Assembly (NCBI GenBank): GCA_029976005.1
Contig: JARKOQ010000058.1
Location: 1-64,000, forward strand
Length of the DNA stretch: 64,000 nt
DNA from: Aggregatilineales bacterium
GTDB lineage: Bacteria > Chloroflexota > Anaerolineae > Aggregatilineales > Ch27
Direction: 5' to 3'
In this document: positions 44,519 to 53,691 of the stretch, in pieces
Layout of the letters: every line of letters starts with the position of its first letter
How positions within the stretch are numbered: position 1 is the first letter of the stretch
Notes under the pieces: generated by a model
Database searches by the model: none
Told to the model about the DNA's origin: nothing
Seen by the model: only the letters and a program-made list of their open reading frames with translations
Program-made: the position numbers and the translations under genes

Positions 44519-45799
44519 CTACCGGAAATTGAAACGCAGCTCGTACCGGCCGCTGGAATCGGCGAAACCGCGCACCAGAACGGTATAGGTGCCCGACTGA
44601 GGAAGCTGGAACTCCAGCATCGAGTTCAGGCTGCCGCCGAAGTCATCGTTGCTGGCAACCTGACGGTTGCCTGGATCGTACAGCGCCAGGAACGGGTCGA
44701 AGTCCGAATCGGTCGCCAGCAGTTCAAGCGTGACGGTATCGCCGCTGTTGCCGCTGAAGGTGTAGGTATGCTGCTCGCCGGCCCGAAGGGCATCGGACTT
44801 CCGCTCTCCGCGCGCGATGCTGCCCTTGGCAATCGCATCCGAGGGCAGCAGCGAGTTATCGCCGGAGAAGTTGATGTCGATGCCCTGCGCCTGGAGCGTC
44901 TCGACGATTCCCGGCGCGTTGGCTTCCAGCGTCTGGGCCAGCGACTGGAATTCCACCCCGCTGGCCTCCAGCGTCCCCACGACCACGTTGCCCACCGCCG
45001 CGATTCCAAACAGCCCGGCCTGGGTGATGGCAAAACAGGCCACACAGCCGCAGATCGCCACCACGCCCACCACCGCCAGCACGATCACCAGCGGGTTGGT
45101 GCCCGCCTTGCCGGTCACGCGCGGCGCGCGGGCCGCCCCGGCCGGCGCACCCAGACCACCCTCGTCCTTGCGCTTGCGCGGGGTCGCCGCCGGAGCGCCA
45201 AACGGATCCTCGCCGGCGCTGGAAGCCGTGCTGCCAAACAGGTCGTCCGCGGCCAAGGGCTGGCGCTTGCCTGCCGTGCTTCCGGAGGCCGGTGCGCCAA
45301 AGGACTGGGCCGGGCCGCCGAAGGGATCGCTCGCCGCGCTGCGACTGCCACTCGGCGTGCCAAAGGTCTGGGCCGGGCTGCCAAAGGGATCGCTGGCCGG
45401 GCCAGAAGTCCGGGCGGAGCCAAACAGATCCGCGCCCGCCCCCGCTGCCGGCGACGTCCCCGGCATCAGGTCGGCCAGGTCCTGCGGCTCATCGAAATCG
45501 AAGACGTCCTCGGCTGGTTCCGGCTCCGGTTCAGGCTCCGGCGTGGGAGGATGGAGCTGGTTGATCCGCTCCAGCATCTGCCGGGCCTTGTCGTGATCCG
45601 GCCGCAGGCGCAGCACGTTCTGGAGGGCTTCCCGCGCGTCGTTAGGATCGTCCAGAGCGTTGGCCAGCAGCCACCAGGCGTTGGCGTTGTCCTCATCCAC
45701 CCTCAGGATCGGCAGCAAGAGGGCGATGGCTTCCTTGCGTTTTTGGGCTCGAATCAGCTCGTAAGCCTGCTTGAGTTGTTCCTGTACCGGTTCGGACAT
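44519..45799 (-). CDS. TPR plus DPFG-repeat plus PPC-domain membrane protein
   Basis: 426 aa from ATG 45799, with AAAGGAA six bases upstream. Residues 1-90 are TPR-like ('AYELIRAQKRKEAIALLLPI'). Then a Pro/Gly/Ala-rich disordered region with the motif ASDPFGxPAQxFG in tandem, a basic stretch, one transmembrane helix containing several Cys ('VVGVVAICGCVACFAITQAG') and an extracytoplasmic C-terminal domain of the bacterial pre-peptidase (PPC) type, 'HTYTFSGNSGDTVTLELLAT' to 'GTYTVLVRGFAD'. It could link a cytosolic TPR partner to an extracellular ligand; this is an inference. It lies upstream of the His-less kinase gene on the same strand. Confidence 0.78.
   Translation of the reverse strand: MSEPVQEQLKQAYELIRAQKRKEAIALLLPILRVDEDNANAWWLLANALDDPNDAREALQNVLRLRPDHDKARQMLERINQLHPPTPEPEPEPEPAEDVFDFDEPQDLADLMPGTSPAAGAGADLFGSARTSGPASDPFGSPAQTFGTPSGSRSAASDPFGGPAQSFGAPASGSTAGKRQPLAADDLFGSTASSAGEDPFGAPAATPRKRKDEGGLGAPAGAARAPRVTGKAGTNPLVIVLAVVGVVAICGCVACFAITQAGLFGIAAVGNVVVGTLEASGVEFQSLAQTLEANAPGIVETLQAQGIDINFSGDNSLLPSDAIAKGSIARGERKSDALRAGEQHTYTFSGNSGDTVTLELLATDSDFDPFLALYDPGNRQVASNDDFGGSLNSMLEFQLPQSGTYTVLVRGFADSSGRYELRFNFR
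45297..45398. repeat. Two 39-bp direct repeats inside the TPR/PPC gene
   Basis: Copies at 45297-45335 and 45360-45398 with four mismatches, a 63-base period (21 codons), encoding the DPFG repeat. Confidence 0.85.
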
Positions 45800-45881
45800 G
45801 ACCATTTCCTTTCACATGGTGCCTCTGAAGCGCATTATAGACAAAAGCCAGGGCGCGGGCTAACGGTATGTTAGTCACGGG

Positions 45882-46739
45882 TTAACAGGAGGGATACCCC
45901 CGGTTCTCGAAGCTCAGGGGATCGACCGGCACGTCGTCAATGCGGACTTCATAGTGGATGTGCGGGCCGGTGCTGTTGCCTGTGTTGCCCGTCCAGCCGA
46001 TCACGCTCCCCGTCCCGATCTGCTGGCCGGTCAGGACGTTGAAATCGCTGAGGTGGGCGTAGTAGGTGATGAACGACCCGCTTTGCAGGATAATGAGATT
46101 ACCGTATCCGACCGTGCTCCACCCGGCGAAGGTGACTTCGCCGCTGTGCGTGGCGATGACCGGCGTCCCCACCGGCACGCCGAAGTCCACGCCGCTGTGC
46201 CAGTAATGAAAGCGCTGAGTCAGGATTCCACCGGTTGGCATACCCCGCGGCGCGCAATTGCTCCCGCCAGGTGGTTCCGGCGCGGGGCCGCCCAACGGCG
46301 AAAGCGCCGGGGTCTCGGTCGGGATGATTCCGACGTCGGTCGCCGGTGGGATCGGCGGTTCGGTAGGCATCGGCACGACCACCGGCCCAGGGGTCGGCGT
46401 GGTGAGCTGAAACTGGGCGCTGCCCTCCAGCGGCACGTACGCCCCAACCGGCATCACCTCGTCCATCACCACCAGGGGAATGACGTCATAGCGACCCTGG
46501 TTGAAGGCCAGCGACTGAATGATCGCCGGATCGACCGGCGCGAAGGGAGTCAGCGGCGGCGCAACGCGCGGCCCCGGGGTCGGCTCCCATAAATAGGGAT
46601 AGGCCTGCGGGCGGCTCGCCGCCAGGCCAAGCTGCGCGGCCAAGTAGACCGCCCCGGCGACCAGGCCCGCCGCAGCCGCCAGAACCAGGGCCGCGATCAG
46701 CCACCGCCGCCAACCGCGGCCAGAATCAGGTTGGTTCAT
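45882..46739 (-). CDS. M23-family (LytM-like) metallopeptidase
   Basis: 285 aa. The N-terminus has an uncleaved-looking signal anchor (residues 12-37), then a Pro-rich linker of about 110 residues, and a C-terminal M23 domain: HSGVDFGVPVGTPV (His and Asp metal ligands), YAHLSD and GPHIHYEVR (second metal and catalytic His). A complete set of zinc ligands suggests an active endopeptidase cutting peptidoglycan crosslinks. It is on the minus strand, 82 bases upstream of the TPR/PPC gene, and divergent from the glycosyltransferase gene. Confidence 0.9.
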   Translation of the reverse strand: MNQPDSGRGWRRWLIAALVLAAAAGLVAGAVYLAAQLGLAASRPQAYPYLWEPTPGPRVAPPLTPFAPVDPAIIQSLAFNQGRYDVIPLVVMDEVMPVGAYVPLEGSAQFQLTTPTPGPVVVPMPTEPPIPPATDVGIIPTETPALSPLGGPAPEPPGGSNCAPRGMPTGGILTQRFHYWHSGVDFGVPVGTPVIATHSGEVTFAGWSTVGYGNLIILQSGSFITYYAHLSDFNVLTGQQIGTGSVIGWTGNTGNSTGPHIHYEVRIDDVPVDPLSFENRGYPSC

Positions 46740-46896
46740 GAGTCATCAGGAGGGCGCGGCGAGTATAAATCCGGGCCTGCGACAGGGCGCTCACTCCGCC
46801 CGTATTGTACAGGGAATACAGCAATCGCGCGCACCATCGGCGGCGTATCTGGGTTTTTAATCGCGAGCGTCTTAACGGATGAATGGGTGAATTGAC

Positions 46897-48165
46897 ATGG
46901 ATCCCGAACGCATCTTGAACAGCCTCCCGATGACAACGATCCCGCAGCTTGGCGAGGAATTCCAGCTCCGGCCGCCCGACGCGCAGGCCGTTCTAGCCCC
47001 TGTCAGGCGCGTCGCGCTGTTCGCCGAGGCTTTCCTGCCCAAATTTGATGGCGTCTCCAAGACGGCCCTGCTCACCCTGCGCTACCTCCAGCAGACCGGC
47101 CGGGAAGTGCTGGTCTTTGCGCCGGATACCGCCCCAACCCGGATCGGCCCCAGCCCGATCATCCCCGTGCCTTCACTCGGCTTGCCGCTCTATCCGGAAA
47201 GCCGGCTCGCCCTGCCCAACTTTGCCGTAGGCACCTACCTGGAGGAATTCGAGCCTGACCTGATCCACCTGTTCAGCCCGGTTCTCCTGTCGATGTCGGC
47301 CGCCCTGGCCGGACGGCAGCTCGGCATCCCGATCATCGCCAACTACCAGACCGACCTGCCCGGATATGCCGACCAGTACGGGTATCCCCTGCTGAACCCG
47401 CCCATCCGGGAGGGCCTGCGCCTGATCCACAACCTGTGCCACCTGACCCTGGCCCCGTCGACGGCCACGATCCGGCAGCTTCGCGCCTGGGGATTCCACC
47501 GCGTCCACCGCTGGGGGCGCGGTGTCAACGGCCAGCGCTTCAACCCGGCCCGGCGAAGCGCCGCCTGGCGCGAGCGGCTCCTGGCCGGCCGCCCGAAGGA
47601 CTCGCTCCTGGTGCTGTATACGGGCCGGTTGGCCCGCGAAAAGCGCCTCGATCTGCTGCTGGACGTGGCCCGCCTGCCTGGCGTCGCCCTGACCATCATC
47701 GGCGATGGCGCGCTACGCAAGGAAATCGAGGCCGAATTCTCCGGGACAGCCACGGTCTTCACCGGCTACCTGTTCGGCGACGATCTGGCCCAGGCCTACG
47801 CCAGCGCCGACGTGTTCGCCTTCACCGGGACCAACGAGACCTTCGGCCAGGTGGTGCTGGAGGCAATGGCCTCCGGCCTGCCGGTGATCGTGCCCGACCG
47901 AGGAGGCGTGACCGACATGGCTCTGCCCGGCCAGACCGGCCTGGTCTGCTCGGAAACCCCGCAAGCCTTCGCCGCAGCGGTGCGCCTGCTGCGCGACAAC
48001 CCGGCTCTGCGCCAGCGGCTGGCCTGGGGCGCGCGCCAGTACGCCGAAGCCCGCCCCTGGGAAGCGATTATGGCCCAGCTCGAAGGCTACTATGCGCGCG
48101 CGGTTCACCTGAACGCGCGCTTTGAGCAACGTTACCCAGGAAGCTGGATGCCACTACCGGTTTGA
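46897..48165 (+). CDS. Glycosyltransferase family 4 (GT-B)
   Basis: 422 aa. It has a GT-B fold: N-terminal region 'FAEAFLPKFDGVSKTALLTL', 'LIHLFSPVLLSMSA', 'YQTDLPGYADQYGY'; C-terminal 'LYTGRLAREKRLDLLLDVA', 'VFTGYLFGDDLAQAYASAD' and 'ETFGQVVLEAMASGLPVIVP' with the donor-binding E-x7-E. The text FDGVSKTAL with the pattern is like plant SQD2/bacterial SqdX and mannosyltransferases, suggesting a lipid or glycolipid acceptor; the donor is unknown. A second ATG at residue 12 could be the start. It is beside the M23 gene and 252 bases before mgsA. Confidence 0.88.
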   Translation: MDPERILNSLPMTTIPQLGEEFQLRPPDAQAVLAPVRRVALFAEAFLPKFDGVSKTALLTLRYLQQTGREVLVFAPDTAPTRIGPSPIIPVPSLGLPLYPESRLALPNFAVGTYLEEFEPDLIHLFSPVLLSMSAALAGRQLGIPIIANYQTDLPGYADQYGYPLLNPPIREGLRLIHNLCHLTLAPSTATIRQLRAWGFHRVHRWGRGVNGQRFNPARRSAAWRERLLAGRPKDSLLVLYTGRLAREKRLDLLLDVARLPGVALTIIGDGALRKEIEAEFSGTATVFTGYLFGDDLAQAYASADVFAFTGTNETFGQVVLEAMASGLPVIVPDRGGVTDMALPGQTGLVCSETPQAFAAAVRLLRDNPALRQRLAWGARQYAEARPWEAIMAQLEGYYARAVHLNARFEQRYPGSWMPLPV

Positions 48166-48417
48166 TCGGAGAGAACAGCACGGGTAGCACGAGAGGACAC
48201 GAAAAACGAGGCACGAAAAAAAGCGCGAGGGTCTCAGCAGCCTGGAACCGGCGACACTCAGGTGGGTAGTCGTATAACGACATGACCCTCTTCATTGGTG
48301 TTAGTTCGCCAAGCCATGATTTGAGACTGCAACGCGCTTCTATCTTCAGTATATCACAATATTTCAAGACAAAATCAGACCCGGAATGTAGTCTTTGTCT
48401 TCAAAAAGGATAAAACC

Positions 48418-48804
48418 ATGCCAAACCGCAAACGGCTTGCCCTGATCGCCCATGACGGTAAAAAGGCGGATATGGTCGCCTTTGCCCTGCAATACCGCGA
48501 TATCCTGGCCCAGTTCGATCTGGTCGCGACCAGCACCACCGGCCAGCTCATCGAGGAAAAAACCGGCTTGCCGGTTGCCCGGATGCTATCTGGCCCCAAA
48601 GGCGGCGATGCCCAGATCGCGGCCCAGGTCGCCGAAGGGCTGATCGAGGCAGTTTTCTTCTTCGTCGATCCCCTGGGCAAGCATCCGCACGATCCCGACA
48701 TTCAAGGCTTGCTCCGCATCTGCAACGTCCACAACGTCGCCCTGGCGACCAACATCGCCACCGCCGCGTACATCATGACGGCCAGGGCCCTCCTGCAAGA
48801 TTAG
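48418..48804 (+). CDS. mgsA: Methylglyoxal synthase
   Basis: 128 aa. It converts dihydroxyacetone phosphate to methylglyoxal, a bypass of lower glycolysis under sugar-phosphate stress. The MgsA sequence is near full length, with 'ALIAHDGKKADMVAFAL', 'TTGQLIEEKTGLPVARMLSG', 'PKGGDAQIAA', and 'DPLGKHPHDPDIQGLL'. AAAAGGAT lies before the ATG. Its stop overlaps the convergent NERD gene by four bases. It is about 3 kb from the glycogen cluster, so it may belong with carbon overflow control, an inference from proximity only. Confidence 0.94.
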   Translation: MPNRKRLALIAHDGKKADMVAFALQYRDILAQFDLVATSTTGQLIEEKTGLPVARMLSGPKGGDAQIAAQVAEGLIEAVFFFVDPLGKHPHDPDIQGLLRICNVHNVALATNIATAAYIMTARALLQD

Positions 48805-49526
48805 GGCCGGGTCATCATGATCGCGTCCACGGTGGCCCGCGCCAGTTCCACCGGAATCCGTTCGGCCGCCAGGTAGTTGTCGCGCAGGACGGCCAGGACG
48901 TTGTGCATGTGGGCCACCGGGACAACCGGCTGCTCGGCGCTGACCACTGTCTGCCGGTTGGAGACGACCACCACCGCGTACACCGGCACCTGAGCCAGCC
49001 CGCGCGCGGCCAGATACGCCCGCAAAGCAGTCACGTCCTGAACGACCTCGTGCGACGGGTTGGGCGTAACCACCGCAAGGGCGCGCCCCTCCTGGCGGAG
49101 CCACTGGCCGGCTTCACACACAAAGTTGCCTTTTTTCTCGAAGAAGAAAAAAACCAGCGCCCCGTTGGGGCCGACCAGGATCGCATCGATATACCCGAAG
49201 TCGCGCCGGTGGATGTGGCGAATGAAGGTGTAGCGGTAGTCCAACCCCCGCGCCAGGATGTCCGCCATGATCCGGGCTGACTGGTTGTCGGGCGGAATGG
49301 TCAGCCCTCGGATCGCCAGCCCGATCCCGACCAGGATCATCACACCCCCGCCCACGATCAGCAGCAGTTGAATCGTGCTGTACCAGCCTGCCCGCGCCAC
49401 CGGGATAACAATCAACAGCAGGCCCAGCGCGGCCAGTACCAGGCCAATCATCGCGACAACGGCCCCCGCGATCACCAATTGCCGCGCCTGGCGGGCCAGG
49501 GCGCGCGCAGGAGAAATACTGTGCAT
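48801..49526 (-). CDS. Two-span membrane protein with NERD-like nuclease-related domain
   Basis: 241 aa. Two hydrophobic helices (about residues 18-42 and 48-70) anchor a C-terminal domain with NERD features: 'FIRHIHRRDFGYIDAILVGP', 'GALVFFFFEKKGNF', 'AGQWLRQEG'. The Asp and Lys at the usual restriction-endonuclease-like positions (IDAILVGPNGALVFFFFEKKG) are present. Role unknown; NERD proteins have been predicted to process DNA or RNA. It overlaps the mgsA stop by four bases in convergent orientation, and its ORF starts downstream of the receiver gene on the same strand. Confidence 0.75.
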   Translation of the reverse strand: MHSISPARALARQARQLVIAGAVVAMIGLVLAALGLLLIVIPVARAGWYSTIQLLLIVGGGVMILVGIGLAIRGLTIPPDNQSARIMADILARGLDYRYTFIRHIHRRDFGYIDAILVGPNGALVFFFFEKKGNFVCEAGQWLRQEGRALAVVTPNPSHEVVQDVTALRAYLAARGLAQVPVYAVVVVSNRQTVVSAEQPVVPVAHMHNVLAVLRDNYLAAERIPVELARATVDAIMMTRP

Positions 49527-49610
49527 AGACGATGCAGCCTCCGCGCATAACAGACTCGCTGGCCGGTGGAATCCTGTCCCCGCGTGGCTTACGGATGGCG
49601 ATCCGTCACG

Positions 49611-50057
49611 TCAGGCCAGACCGGCCGACAGGGACGCGGAACTGTCTTGCGCCGCGACTCGCCGCGATAGCGCGTTCTCCAGGAGCCGCCGAAACTCGTC
49701 CGGCTCCGGCAGGGGTTTGTAGAGTAGAAGGTCGGCCCCAGCCTGCGCCATCACTTCTTCTTCCTCGTGCGGCTGAAGGCTGTAGGCCGTGATCAAAGCA
49801 ATGGCGATGTTCCCCAGGATCGGACTCTGGCGCAGCCGCGCGCCCACTTCCGGCCCGGAGACTTCCGGCAAACGGATGTCCAGAATCGCCAGTTCTGGCA
49901 GCTCGGCCTGGACGCGCCCGGCGTCCACATCGTTGATCCAGGCTACCGCCTCGGCGCCGTCGACAAAGGCCACGCCCTCGATCCCCCAGACCTCGAACAT
50001 TGCCAGCAGGACTTCGTAGATATCGGGCTCGTCTTCGACAACCATCCACGTAGACAA
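49611..50057 (-). CDS. Response regulator receiver protein
   Basis: 148 aa from TTG 50057, with AGGAG seven bases ahead. It is a single receiver: VVEDEPDIYEVLL (acidic pair), phospho-Asp in LAILDIRLPEVSG near residue 60, Thr/Ser in LITAYSL and Lys in LLYKPLPEP. There is no output domain, though the last 25 residues are a Ser/Ala-rich tail. It is divergent from the histidine kinase gene at 50394, 336 bases away, making that kinase a candidate partner. Signal flow is inferred. Confidence 0.88.
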   Translation of the reverse strand: MSTWMVVEDEPDIYEVLLAMFEVWGIEGVAFVDGAEAVAWINDVDAGRVQAELPELAILDIRLPEVSGPEVGARLRQSPILGNIAIALITAYSLQPHEEEEVMAQAGADLLLYKPLPEPDEFRRLLENALSRRVAAQDSSASLSAGLA

Positions 50058-50393
50058 GGGGGTTCTCCTATTGATTGCGATGTTCGGACCGCCGGCCAGC
50101 GGTTAGAATCAAACGTACGATCAATAATAAAAGGGAGCGCGCCAAGAGGCAAGCACGTCGCATGATTTCGCCCCATACCCCATAGCATACCGCAATTGAG
50201 TTGTGTCCCGCGTCATGCGCTGGTACTATGGTTGCGTAACGGTTAGAGCATTTGTTTGAAATGCAGGGTCATCGTCCGGCCCCCCGACTTGGCCAGCAAC
50301 AGAAGCCGGGCTACGGCTGATGCTCGACTGGCTGGAGCCTGACCGCCTCTGGCGCTCCAGCCAGTCCGCCGAATTCAACTCAAAGGGTTCGCT
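50058..50393. other. Intergenic region with a degenerate tRNA-like sequence
   Basis: 336 bases between divergent receiver and kinase genes. 50230-50300 looks like a decayed 71-nt tRNA: 5' GGTTGCGTA, a GGTTAGAGCA-like D-arm remnant, an anticodon-arm-like TTTGTTTGAAATGCAGG, and a closing GCAAC complementary to GTTGC. The D-stem and T-arm do not fold. The rest holds no recognisable gene. Confidence 0.4.
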
Positions 50394-51731
50394 GTGAGCC
50401 AAAATTCATCCTCACCCGCCTTTTCGGACCAGCAGCGCGAGGCGCGCGGCATCCTGGGATTCGTCAAAGCCCTGGGCACCGCCACGGAGCAGCTCTTTCG
50501 CCGCTCCTACCAGAAGCAGCAAGACACCCCACCCCAGCCCGCCGTAGCCGAGTCCGGCCAGGACCGGCTGCGCCAGGAAATGCAGACCCGCGAAGCCGAG
50601 GTCGCTCATCTGACCGCCGTGCTGGAAAGCATCGGCGAGGGTGTCATCATGCAGGATGTCAACGGGCGCATCATCATGATGAACGAAGCCGCCCGCACGA
50701 TGCTCGGCGGCCAGCGCGCCTTCTGGGAGAGCGAGCTTTCCCGTCTGTTCGAGAAGTCGCTCAGCATCAAAGACCTCAAGAGCGAGCTGGAGCCGCTGGG
50801 CGATCCGGTCCGGGTCGAGATCAACAACCGCATCCTGGGCGCTCAGCTCGCCCTGGTTGCCGACCGGGAAGGCCACCGCTTTGGCTCCGTGATCGTCCTG
50901 CGCGACGTCACTCGGGCCACCCTGGCCGAACGCCTCAAGGACGATTTCATCACCCAGGTTTCGCACGAACTGCGCACCCCGCTGACCGCGATCAAGGGCA
51001 TGAGCGACGTGCTGCTCAAGCAGCCCCCCGATCGCCCCCCGAACCGGCGCTTCCTGGAAGCCATCAGCCGCAATGTCGACGTGCTGGATCGCATGATCGT
51101 CGAACTGCTGGACATCTCGGAGATCAGCAACGGCACGTTCGCCGTCCGCCGGGACGAGCTTGACCTGGACGAGCTGGTCTGGAGCGTAATTCGCGGTCTG
51201 CGCCCGCGCTGGGAGCGCGCCGGGCTGGAAGTGCACGTCATCAACGCTCGCCAGGAGAAAACCACCATCCTGGGCGATAACCGCCGCCTGCGCTGGGCGC
51301 TGGGCCACCTGCTGGAGAACAGCATCAATTACACTCTCAAGGACGGCAGGGTCACTTTCTGGCTCGGCGAGGTGACGCCGCAGGGCCGCGTCCTGATCCG
51401 GATCGAGGATACCGGCGTCGGGATCAGCGAGGTCGATCTGCCCCAGATTTTCAACCGCTTCTACCGGGGCCAGGCCCGCACTCCCTCCGGCAAGACGATC
51501 GACCCGCGCGGGCTGGGTCAGGGCCTGTTCATCGCGCGCGCCGTGGCGGAGGCGCATCGCGGGTATCTGAGCGTGGACAGCAAGGTCGGCGTCGGATCGA
51601 TCTTCACCCTGGCCCTGCCGATCGCCGGCAGCCCGCTGCTCGAGATGGAACCGCCCGTCGATGCCGACGCCACCGCCCCCAGCCGGTCCCTGGAGCTGGC
51701 GCCCGGCCAATCCGACGAGCCGGAGGATTAG
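50394..51731 (+). CDS. Soluble PAS-type sensor histidine kinase
   Basis: 445 aa from GTG 50394, with AAAGGG upstream. No transmembrane helix. A PAS domain (about 70-170, 'VLESIGEGVIMQDVNGRIIM') is followed by HisKA with the intact H-box VSHELRTPLTAIKG (His191) and a HATPase domain (N-box near 'GHLLENSINYTL', 'IEDTGVGIS', 'GLGQGLFIA'). It should autophosphorylate and pass phosphate to a receiver, most likely the divergent one at 49611. It is 63 bases upstream of the GH57 gene on the same strand, so it may share a transcript with the glycogen genes. Confidence 0.92.
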   Translation: MSQNSSSPAFSDQQREARGILGFVKALGTATEQLFRRSYQKQQDTPPQPAVAESGQDRLRQEMQTREAEVAHLTAVLESIGEGVIMQDVNGRIIMMNEAARTMLGGQRAFWESELSRLFEKSLSIKDLKSELEPLGDPVRVEINNRILGAQLALVADREGHRFGSVIVLRDVTRATLAERLKDDFITQVSHELRTPLTAIKGMSDVLLKQPPDRPPNRRFLEAISRNVDVLDRMIVELLDISEISNGTFAVRRDELDLDELVWSVIRGLRPRWERAGLEVHVINARQEKTTILGDNRRLRWALGHLLENSINYTLKDGRVTFWLGEVTPQGRVLIRIEDTGVGISEVDLPQIFNRFYRGQARTPSGKTIDPRGLGQGLFIARAVAEAHRGYLSVDSKVGVGSIFTLALPIAGSPLLEMEPPVDADATAPSRSLELAPGQSDEPED

Positions 51732-51794
51732 GAACAGACCGGAGGGCGCGGCGGACATCCTCCCTGCGCAGCATACTGTCACGAGGAGACTGCC

Positions 51795-53603
51795 TTGACA
51801 CCGATTGGCGCGTTCACATTCGTCCTGCACAGCCATATGCCCTACGCTCGCCTGGCCGGCCGCTGGCCGCATGGCGAGGAATGGGTGCATGAAGCCATCG
51901 CCGAAACCTACATTCCCCTGCTCGATGCCCTGACCGACCTGGCCGAGCAGGCCGTCCCCTACAAGATCACCATCGGGATCACCCCGATCCTGGCCGAGCA
52001 GCTCGCGGACGCGGACATCCTCGATCACTTCGAGGTTTACATCAACGAGAAGATCGCGGCCGCCCAGGCGGACATTCCGCGCTTCAAGGGGCAGGCACCC
52101 CGGCCGGAAGTCCCCGTGAACCCGACCGCCCAGGCAGCGGTCCGGCTCGGCGTGGAAGAAGAGGCCGCCCGCCAGGAAGCGGTCCCCACCTCCGAAGCCG
52201 ACCCGCACATGGCGTTCCTCGCCGAGTGGTACCTGGCCTGGTTCGAGAACATCAGGCGCTCCTTCGTCGAGCGCTTCGGGCGCGACCTGATCGGCGCGTT
52301 CAAGCGCCTTCAGGACGGCGGCTATGTGGAGATCGTCACCTGCGCCGCGACGCATGGCTACCTGCCCTTGCTTGGCACGGATTCGGCCATCTATGCCCAG
52401 CTTCGCACCGGGATCGCCAGCTACCAGCGCCTGTTCGGGCGGCGTCCGACCGGCATCTGGCTGCCCGAATGTGCCTACCGCCCGGCCTACTTCACTGAGA
52501 ACGGCGTGCTGCGTCCCGGAATCGAGCGTTTCCTGGCCGAGCAGGGCATCAAGGTCTTTTTCAGCGAGACGCACACCATCACCGGCGGGCAGCCCGTCGG
52601 CGTCGCAGCGGGCGACGTGATCGGCCCGTATGGCGTGATCAAGCGCCGCTACCTGATCCCGGCCGCCAGGGTCGCGCCGGAGCGGCACGCCTCGACCTTC
52701 GAGGCCTACTACGTCAGCGATACCACCGGCGGCCTGGGCGCCGAGCAGCATTCGGGCGTCGCGGCCATCGGCCGCAACAACCGCACCGGCCAGCAGGTCT
52801 GGAGCGCCGAATGGGGCTACCCCGGCGATCAGGACTACCGCGAGTTTCACCGCAAGGATCACGTCAGTGGCATTCAGTACTGGCGCGTCACCGGTCCCCG
52901 CATCGACCTGGGCGGCAAGGACGCCTACCATCCCGACTGGGCCACCTTCAAAGTCCAGCAGCACGCCGATCACTACGCCCACCTGGTGGAGCAGGAACTG
53001 CGCGCCTACGCCCAGGGTTCCGGCAAGTTCGGTCTGATCGCCTCCAACTACGACACCGAGTTGTTCGGCCACTGGTGGTTCGAGGGCGTGAACTGGATTC
53101 GCGAAGTGCTGCGCCGGCTGGCCGCTAATCCAAACGTCGAACTGACGACAGCCAGCCGCCACATCGAAACCCACCCACCCACGGAGGTGCTGCACATCCC
53201 CGAAAGCTCGTGGGGTGCGGGCGGCAACCATTTCACCTGGGATAACAGCGAGACGCACTGGATGTGGGCCCCGATTCACGAGGCCGAGGCGCGCATGGAG
53301 GCCCTGGTCGCCGCAAACCCGGACCCCGATGACGTCACCCTGGGCGTGCTGGAACAGGCCGCCCGCGAGCTGCTCCTGCTGGAAAGCTCCGACTGGCCGT
53401 TTCTGGTGACCACCGGCCAGGCGCGCGAATACGCCATCCAGCGCTTCAGCCAGCACACCGAGCGCTTCAACCAGTTGGCGGAAAGCGTCGAGCGCGGCCA
53501 CCCGGATGGCGGACTTGCCACCCGCTACTGGGAGCTTGACCGGGTCTTTCCGGAGATCGACTATCGCTGGTGGGCGCACCGCCAGCCGCCGCCCAAGCCG
53601 TAG
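51795..53603 (+). CDS. GH57 1,4-alpha-glucan branching enzyme
   Basis: 602 aa from TTG 51795, with GAGGAG seven bases ahead. GH57 family motifs: HSHMPYAR (residues 12-19), GIWLPECAYRP with the nucleophile Glu225, and SNYDTELFGHWWFEG with the acid/base Asp420, plus the C-terminal DUF1957 region. It makes alpha-1,6 branches in glycogen, the GH57 counterpart of GlgB. Length and layout suit the Thermus/Thermococcus type. It heads GH57-glgA-glgC, all in one direction, and no GH13 GlgB is seen here. Confidence 0.93.
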   Translation: MTPIGAFTFVLHSHMPYARLAGRWPHGEEWVHEAIAETYIPLLDALTDLAEQAVPYKITIGITPILAEQLADADILDHFEVYINEKIAAAQADIPRFKGQAPRPEVPVNPTAQAAVRLGVEEEAARQEAVPTSEADPHMAFLAEWYLAWFENIRRSFVERFGRDLIGAFKRLQDGGYVEIVTCAATHGYLPLLGTDSAIYAQLRTGIASYQRLFGRRPTGIWLPECAYRPAYFTENGVLRPGIERFLAEQGIKVFFSETHTITGGQPVGVAAGDVIGPYGVIKRRYLIPAARVAPERHASTFEAYYVSDTTGGLGAEQHSGVAAIGRNNRTGQQVWSAEWGYPGDQDYREFHRKDHVSGIQYWRVTGPRIDLGGKDAYHPDWATFKVQQHADHYAHLVEQELRAYAQGSGKFGLIASNYDTELFGHWWFEGVNWIREVLRRLAANPNVELTTASRHIETHPPTEVLHIPESSWGAGGNHFTWDNSETHWMWAPIHEAEARMEALVAANPDPDDVTLGVLEQAARELLLLESSDWPFLVTTGQAREYAIQRFSQHTERFNQLAESVERGHPDGGLATRYWELDRVFPEIDYRWWAHRQPPPKP

Positions 53604-53691
53604 GAAACGCCGGGAATGCGATTTGCCCTGCATCCCCGGTTAGACAATACTGTCCCGCAGATGGATGGGTCGCAGATAAGAGGTTTCGGCC

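Noticed and set aside
48269-48281. Palindrome GTCGT-ATA-ACGAC before mgsA
   Set aside because: Short arms, no promoter relation; could be chance.
50412-53633. Very long open frame on the minus strand opposite the histidine kinase and GH57 genes
   Set aside because: The high-GC plus-strand genes with clear motifs explain the region; the antisense frame lacks any domain and is a codon-bias shadow.
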